Positions 34,001 to 36,429 of a stretch of DNA of 36,429 nt are shown here, piece after piece. The DNA is taken from assembly GCA_003427395.1 (NCBI GenBank), contig BFEA01000951.1, positions 69,774 to 106,202 on the forward strand, given 5' to 3'. Origin of the DNA: Chara braunii. Taxonomy: Eukaryota > Streptophyta > Charophyceae > Charales > Characeae. Below the pieces are notes generated by a model. That model was not told where the DNA came from. It saw only the letters and a list, made by a program, of their open reading frames with translations, and made no database searches. A program made the position numbers and the translations under genes. Every line of letters starts with the position of its first letter. The stretch's first letter is position 1.

Positions 34001-36401
34001 AAATATAACTCGTATACATTCATTTTTGGGGTGCGTTATGTTCGGGGGAAGAGGGTAATGGGGGAGGGTGTTGGGTGAAGGACACACTTATACATGCAAT
34101 TTATCGATAGTGATAGTGTGGCTGGAAGGAGGGGCGACTTCATGACTGTTGCGCACTCCTCAGCGTACGGATGGTAATGTGGAGACAAGGGACAATCAGT
34201 TGAGGAGTGTTGTATCAATCTGAAAGTCTTGTATGAACCTGAGAAGGCAAAAATTCCAAAAAACTACGTCACCTTGTACATTTTGTACTCCACCGTACAA
34301 AAAAGAAAAGAAAATTTTTTCAAATTCCAAAAAATCTGCAGATTCTTATTAGAATATGAGACAAACAAAAAACGGGTAAAAAAAAAAAGTCATACGAGAC
34401 GCTTACCATACGAGTGCAAAAGTACGAATCCGTACTCATACACGGGGGGACATCGAGGTTGCAACGCAGCTCAAGAGTTTCCTCGGGGGGCATACAGGTT
34501 GCAACGCAGCTTAAGAGTTTCCTGTTGTGTTCTTCTATAACTTTTTTTTTCCTTCTTTTCAGAATGATTATTTTTTACGTGATCGAGCGATTTGATTTTT
34601 ACTATGTGTGGGGGATGTTGCATTTATCTCTTTGATCTTGCCCTTGCGTTGATTCTCAGCCTAGCCGCGACAATTCCACTTGTTGTACTAAATTTTCATG
34701 AAGTAAACAAAAACTAGTTGCTTCTGTGTTCTGTAGATCGAAGATTTGGAGCATACGAGAAACATGTTCATCACAGCTTATGACATGTTTGAGACAACTG
34801 AATTTTCCAAAGGGGTAAGTTCGCCTAAGTTGAGCAATGAGTGCACTGAGGAAAGTTTTTCATACATGTCTGGTTTTCAACACTATTTAAGGAGTTTGTT
34901 TTTTGTAGTTCTCGAGATAAACATGTTCCCAAGGGGGAAGGCAAAAGGCGGAGGGTTAGGGGAAGTCAATGGAGGGTGAGGAAATGTGAAAACGGACCGC
35001 ATGACAAGATCTGTTTTTTTCAATTTGTTTTTTTTTTTCCCGTTTCGTTTATGTATGCGTGTGGGAGTGGCGATAGAGAGAGAGAGAGAGACATGGTGGG
35101 GGTCGAACGGTTATGGGGAAGGGTGGGATAAAGGCAAGAGATCGGACCATGTGGCTATGCCACGTAATGGTGCGAAACGAAGGGGGGGCCTGAGAGGAAG
35201 GTTGCCTCCACCATTAGTGCATCACCTGTCGTATTTGTTTTTCCAAGTGAAGCCACAACAAGTCATGTAGTGTGTACTTATACGTGTCTTCTTTTCATTC
35301 ATCAGGAGGAAACCGGCTTGGATGAAATTGTTTCTTCTGATGATTTGGCATTGGAGACTGATTTTATTCAAGATGTCTTCAGTTCATATTCTGCAACAAG
35401 TCAACCACAAAAGATAGCAAGATCGCCATTCCCAGGTCTTGATTCTTTTATTCTCAAACTGGCAAGCCAGCATCGTCTGCCCAGTGAAACATGTGAGTTT
35501 CTTGTCATCCTTTGTACTCAAACATATGCTTAACTTCTATGGGATAATGGAGGTAGTTGTAATTGTTTCTGGTATACCGAAACTTTGAATTCTCTGTGGA
35601 GTCTTTTTACCATTCGATATGCAAAAAGTTATGTTGCCTCAATATCATCTTATGTTATAGGGAAAAAATATTCGAGCTGCCCCTGAAATTTCCATTAATT
35701 TTTGTGCATGCCCCTCTGACGTCCGACTTACCCTGTTGCGCCCCTCTGACAGCGAATGATGTTTCCAGAAAAACCCTGGTGTCGTTTGGGCCTGAAACAT
35801 GTTTCACATGCCCCTACCAGTACCATTCCCAAATTTCCAGTATGCCCCTACCGGATAGCCTTTGAGAACCAGCTGAAACATTTCCCATATGCCCCTACCG
35901 GAACCGAGCATCTTTCCAGCATGACCCTGTGGCTGATGTTGACACTCTTTGCCTTTCCCCTGGCCGTGGGAGAGGATCTTTCTTTCGTGCCCCTGCTGCA
36001 GCATTTTCGGTGGCCTGCTGCAAGGGTGTCACAGAAAGATGCATGCCTCTTGTGAGGGAATTTCGAGGAGGTACCGACGAAACGCCATCCGTGGTCCGGT
36101 AAGGGCATAGCGGAAAGTTGTGCCCCATGCTGATAGGGGCCTGTAGAAAACTTATGAGGCCGGAGGGGCATGACAGGATAAGTCGGCCTTCAGAGGGGCA
36201 CGCAGCAAATTAACGGAAATTTCAGGGGCATCTCAAAAATTTCCCTGTGTTCTAATACTCTAACATCATCGTATGCCAAGACCCTTTCTTCTGACATTTA
36301 TTTCATTCTTTTTTCAAAAATTCAATAGGTGCTATAAGGAATGTGACGATGTACTTGAGGGATCATAATCTTGTTTACAGCATCAAGGGCACACGTTAAT
36401 G
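25335..36401 (+). CDS. PrimPol-type DNA primase-polymerase gene, 12 predicted exons, 3' end outside the window
   Basis: I predict exons at 25335-25484, 25714-25737, 25972-26160, 26227-26379, 27140-27232, 28267-28448, 29646-about 29701, 31812-32072, 33427-33616, 34737-34814, 35306-35492 and 36329-36401, nearly all with GT-AG borders. Family identity rests on exon 8 (HLYFDLEF, the DxE motif I of archaeo-eukaryotic primases, then DKFSRH, motif II), exon 9 (LFIDL, motif III Asp), exon 7 (RYKDM, the usual lead-in), exon 11 (SPFPGLD) and exon 12 (YSIKGTR). PrimPol enzymes make primers and bypass lesions at stalled replication forks in the nucleus and organelles. All exon joins from exon 1 to exon 6 are phase 0. 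Problems are no in-phase donor after exon 7, a phase clash between exons 9 and 10, and a TAA in exon 12 just before the expected zinc-finger Cys. It may be degenerating or may contain unrecognised microexons. Confidence 0.7.
25714..25737 (+). CDS. PrimPol microexon 2 (24 nt)
   Basis: CTTCACCCAG|TTGCTTGG…GCTGAG|GTAAGA encodes eight residues (LLGYASAE) in phase 0 on both sides, so its inclusion or skipping keeps the frame. The donor is strong. In the left arm the acceptor AG is AT. It is supported only by splice signals and phase. Confidence 0.4.
25972..26160 (+). CDS. PrimPol exon 3
   Basis: It runs from the acceptor TCATAG to the donor ACT|GTAACT, 63 codons, phase 0 in and out. It is basic and Ser/Thr/Gly-rich with an internal near-repeat (GIGRTETLTESSKGIGRT). 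It is open here, while the left copy has a TAA at the sixth-to-tenth codon region (2285-2287). The family N-terminus is poorly conserved, so homology cannot confirm it. The intron that follows is only 66 nt. Confidence 0.45.
26227..26379 (+). CDS. PrimPol exon 4
   Basis: Acceptor AGTATAG|TTGACA and donor CAATCAG|GTATAT enclose 51 codons ending SESEDDVLKQ…PETVNQ, an acidic linker-like segment. It is open here but has TGA and TAG in the left copy. Reading without the preceding 66-nt intron meets a TAG exactly at the acceptor, which supports splicing. Confidence 0.5.
26540..26965. repeat. GC-rich repeat in PrimPol intron 4, right arm
   Basis: Mirror of about 1255-1740. It ends with two copies of CACTTAGGGCGGG (26891-26903 and 26918-26930). 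The motif also occurs near 33019 in intron 8. Probably an old mobile element of unidentified class; no ORF is convincingly retained. Confidence 0.5.
27140..27232 (+). CDS. PrimPol exon 5
   Basis: TCTACGTAG|GTGAAT to AGATGG|GTAATA, 31 codons (VNFVDESLSSQIWDDVGG…). Phase 0 on both sides. It is conserved in the left arm apart from a final TGG to TAG change there. It joins in frame to exon 6. It is the last exon shared by both arms. Confidence 0.6.
27362..28266. other. PrimPol intron 5, single-copy part
   Basis: It begins at the palindrome boundary. It contains short open frames and a (GA)n tract at 28054-28097 but nothing I can call a gene. Intron 5 would be 1034 nt in total. Confidence 0.4.
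28267..28448 (+). CDS. PrimPol exon 6
   Basis: Acceptor TTTACAG and donor ACGAG|GTGAGT, 60 codons plus two bases. The sequence SLGQIVQTFSKSDVALDYV and the later YIVMPWNDFLTRY correspond to the conserved N-terminal stretch of PrimPol, in which an aromatic/helical segment precedes the FW-x-RY-like lead-in to the catalytic core. It joins exon 7 in phase 2. Confidence 0.7.
28449..29645. other. PrimPol intron 6
   Basis: AT-rich, with an (AT)n run near 29249-29266 and several poly(T) and poly(C) runs. A 150-codon minus-strand frame (28873-28421) overlaps exon 6 by a few codons and is hydrophobic from T-rich sequence. I do not regard it as a gene. Confidence 0.5.
29646..29701 (+). CDS. PrimPol exon 7 (3' border uncertain)
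   Basis: ATGCACAG|ATACAAGG gives RYKDMNAKDRLLYKLIDPL in the frame set by exon 6, matching the family segment just before motif I. The first usable donor, CTAA|GTTCAG at 29702, leaves phase 1, whereas exon 8 starts in phase 0. Every later GT before the stop at about 29753 is phase 2. Either a microexon is missing, the donor is non-canonical, or the gene is broken here. Confidence 0.6.
29702..31811. other. PrimPol intron 7 (about 2.1 kb)
   Basis: I recognise nothing firmly. A 62-codon open frame at 30845-31033 and an 80-codon one at 31406-31648 have no recognisable motif. A small in-phase exon may be hidden here, given the phase gap between exons 7 and 8. Confidence 0.35.
31812..32072 (+). CDS. 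PrimPol exon 8, catalytic motifs I and II
   Basis: A long T-tract and CACAG precede 87 codons. HLYFDLEF carries the metal-binding Asp (31836-31838) and Glu (31842-31844) of motif I. DKFSRHLLI carries the Ser-x-His of motif II. The 50 residues between match the family in style (…KDGNAMVETLL…). Donor AAG|GTAAGA, phase 0. This is the strongest single piece of evidence for the gene's identity. Confidence 0.85.
32073..33426. repeat. PrimPol intron 8 with GC-rich repeat
   Basis: Intron sequence with a GC-rich block at about 32390-33260 that contains TTCACTTAGGGCGGGTA near 33018, as in intron 4 of both arms. Several short overlapping frames exist but none is convincing. Confidence 0.5.
33427..33616 (+). 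CDS. PrimPol exon 9, motif III with unusual sequence after it
   Basis: TATGCAG|ATTTGT continues exon 8 in phase 0 (…FIDK|ICQHIEINK…). KKGRRLFIDL supplies the motif III Asp. Family members continue with a VYSRNR-x-FR-like segment. Here it reads SFGADEVVVFYQTRSFLTFGADRSFWYSKIHG, shown in two parts: SFGADEVVVFYQ and TRSFLTFGADRSFWYSKIHG. CATTTGGAGC occurs twice, so this looks like a short internal duplication that has diverged. Donor ATG|GTATGT leaves phase 1. Confidence 0.7.
33617..34736. other. PrimPol intron 9
   Basis: No gene seen. It contains a 40-bp tandem duplication at 34456-34525 (AGGTTGCAACGCAGCTCAAG…). A short exon of phase 1 to 0 may be hidden here. Confidence 0.35.
34737..34814 (+). 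CDS. PrimPol exon 10 (putative)
   Basis: TTCTGTAG|ATCGAA to AAAGGG|GTAAGT, 26 codons in phase 0 (IEDLEHTRNMFITAYDMFET…). The splice signals are good and the open frame is the only one without stops, but it does not join exon 9 in phase. It corresponds to a poorly conserved region of the family. Confidence 0.5.
34815..35305. other. PrimPol intron 10
   Basis: No feature beyond T-rich tracts and a short (GA)n at about 35073-35092. Confidence 0.4.
35306..35492 (+). CDS. PrimPol exon 11
   Basis: CATCAG|GAGGAA to ACAT|GTGAGT, 62 codons plus one base. An acidic stretch (LDEIVSSDDLALETDF) is followed by RSPFPGLDSFILKLASQ, which matches the family's SPFP-x-LD segment leading into the C-terminal part of the primase fold. 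Phase 0 in, phase 1 out. Confidence 0.7.
35660..36245. mobile_element. Non-autonomous long-TIR element (Mutator-like), 586 bp, in PrimPol intron 11
   Basis: The ends are imperfect inverted repeats of about 75-80 bp. The left end reads GGGAAAAAATATTCGAGCTG then CCCCTGAAATTTCCATTAAT; the reverse complement of the right end reads GGGAAATTTTTGAGATGCCC then CTGAAATTTCCGTTAATTT. Flanks TATGTTATA (35651-35659) and TGTGTTCTA (36246-36254) agree at 7 of 9 bases, which would suit the 9-bp target duplication of Mutator-like elements. The interior has repeated TGCCCCTACCGG-like words and no transposase. Confidence 0.75.
36329..36401 (+). CDS. PrimPol exon 12, with premature stop before the zinc finger
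   Basis: TTCAATAG|GTGCTATA joins exon 11 in phase 1 to read CAIRNVTMYLRDHNLVYSIK, then GTR. The family continues with an aromatic residue and the first zinc-ligand Cys. Here the codon after Arg is TAA (36397-36399), followed by TG|GTGAGT, exactly where a Cys codon split by an intron would sit. A Tyr codon changed to TAA explains this best. If the stop is real, the product would lack the zinc-finger domain. Confidence 0.65.
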
Positions 36402-36429
36402 GTGAGTTAAAAAGAAGGGTTAAGGAATG

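Noticed and set aside
35804-36171. Several overlapping open frames near the right end
   Set aside because: They lie inside the long-TIR element and reflect its GCCCCT-rich repeats.

Overview
This is eukaryotic, most likely plant (streptophyte), genomic DNA. The evidence is split genes with GT-AG introns, a LINE-type retrotransposon whose ORF ends in a plant-style zf-RVT finger, a poly(A)-tailed insertion, long microsatellites, and an exon series that reads as a PrimPol-type primase-polymerase. I see no bacterial gene organisation. I cannot name the species. The large, internally shuffled palindrome recalls sex-chromosome or other poorly recombining DNA, but that is inference only.

Layout. 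Positions 1-755 hold a tandem satellite of about 9 units of 82-92 bp, each carrying a near-perfect hairpin. Positions 861-27361 form one large imperfect palindrome. The left arm is about 861-12870 and the right arm about 13440-27361, with a repeat-filled centre. From outside inwards, each arm carries (i) the first five exons of the PrimPol gene, (ii) a 5'-truncated LINE, (iii) a (GA)n/(CT)n tract, (iv) an acidic repeat-containing ORF with a C2H2-like finger in a shifted frame, (v) small hairpin repeats and a tRNA-like relic, and (vi) a mosaic of shuffled modules, including a 67-bp family with 15 copies and many TGAT/GGTTGATT microsatellites. Positions 27362-36429 are single-copy flank and carry PrimPol exons 6-12. 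Their introns hold a GC-rich repeat and a 586-bp long-TIR, Mutator-like element.

How the parts relate. The PrimPol gene starts in the right arm (ATG at 25335) and runs out of the palindrome to the window's right edge. The left arm has a mirror copy of exons 1-5 only. It is cut off in intron 5 at position 861 and has four in-frame stops and a lost splice acceptor, so it is a decayed partial copy. The right copy is open through exon 6, but it lacks an in-phase donor after exon 7, has a phase clash between exons 9 and 10, and has a TAA in exon 12 just before the expected zinc-finger cysteine. It is therefore either a degenerating gene or one with unrecognised microexons.

An assembly caution applies. 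About 2 kb in the middle of each arm (about 6392-8424 and 20434-22466) appears identical, including seven ambiguous N calls at exactly mirrored positions, whereas the flanking arm sequence has clearly diverged. That pattern suggests one consensus was placed twice or the arms were collapsed. A 529-bp N gap (22527-23055) sits beside it.
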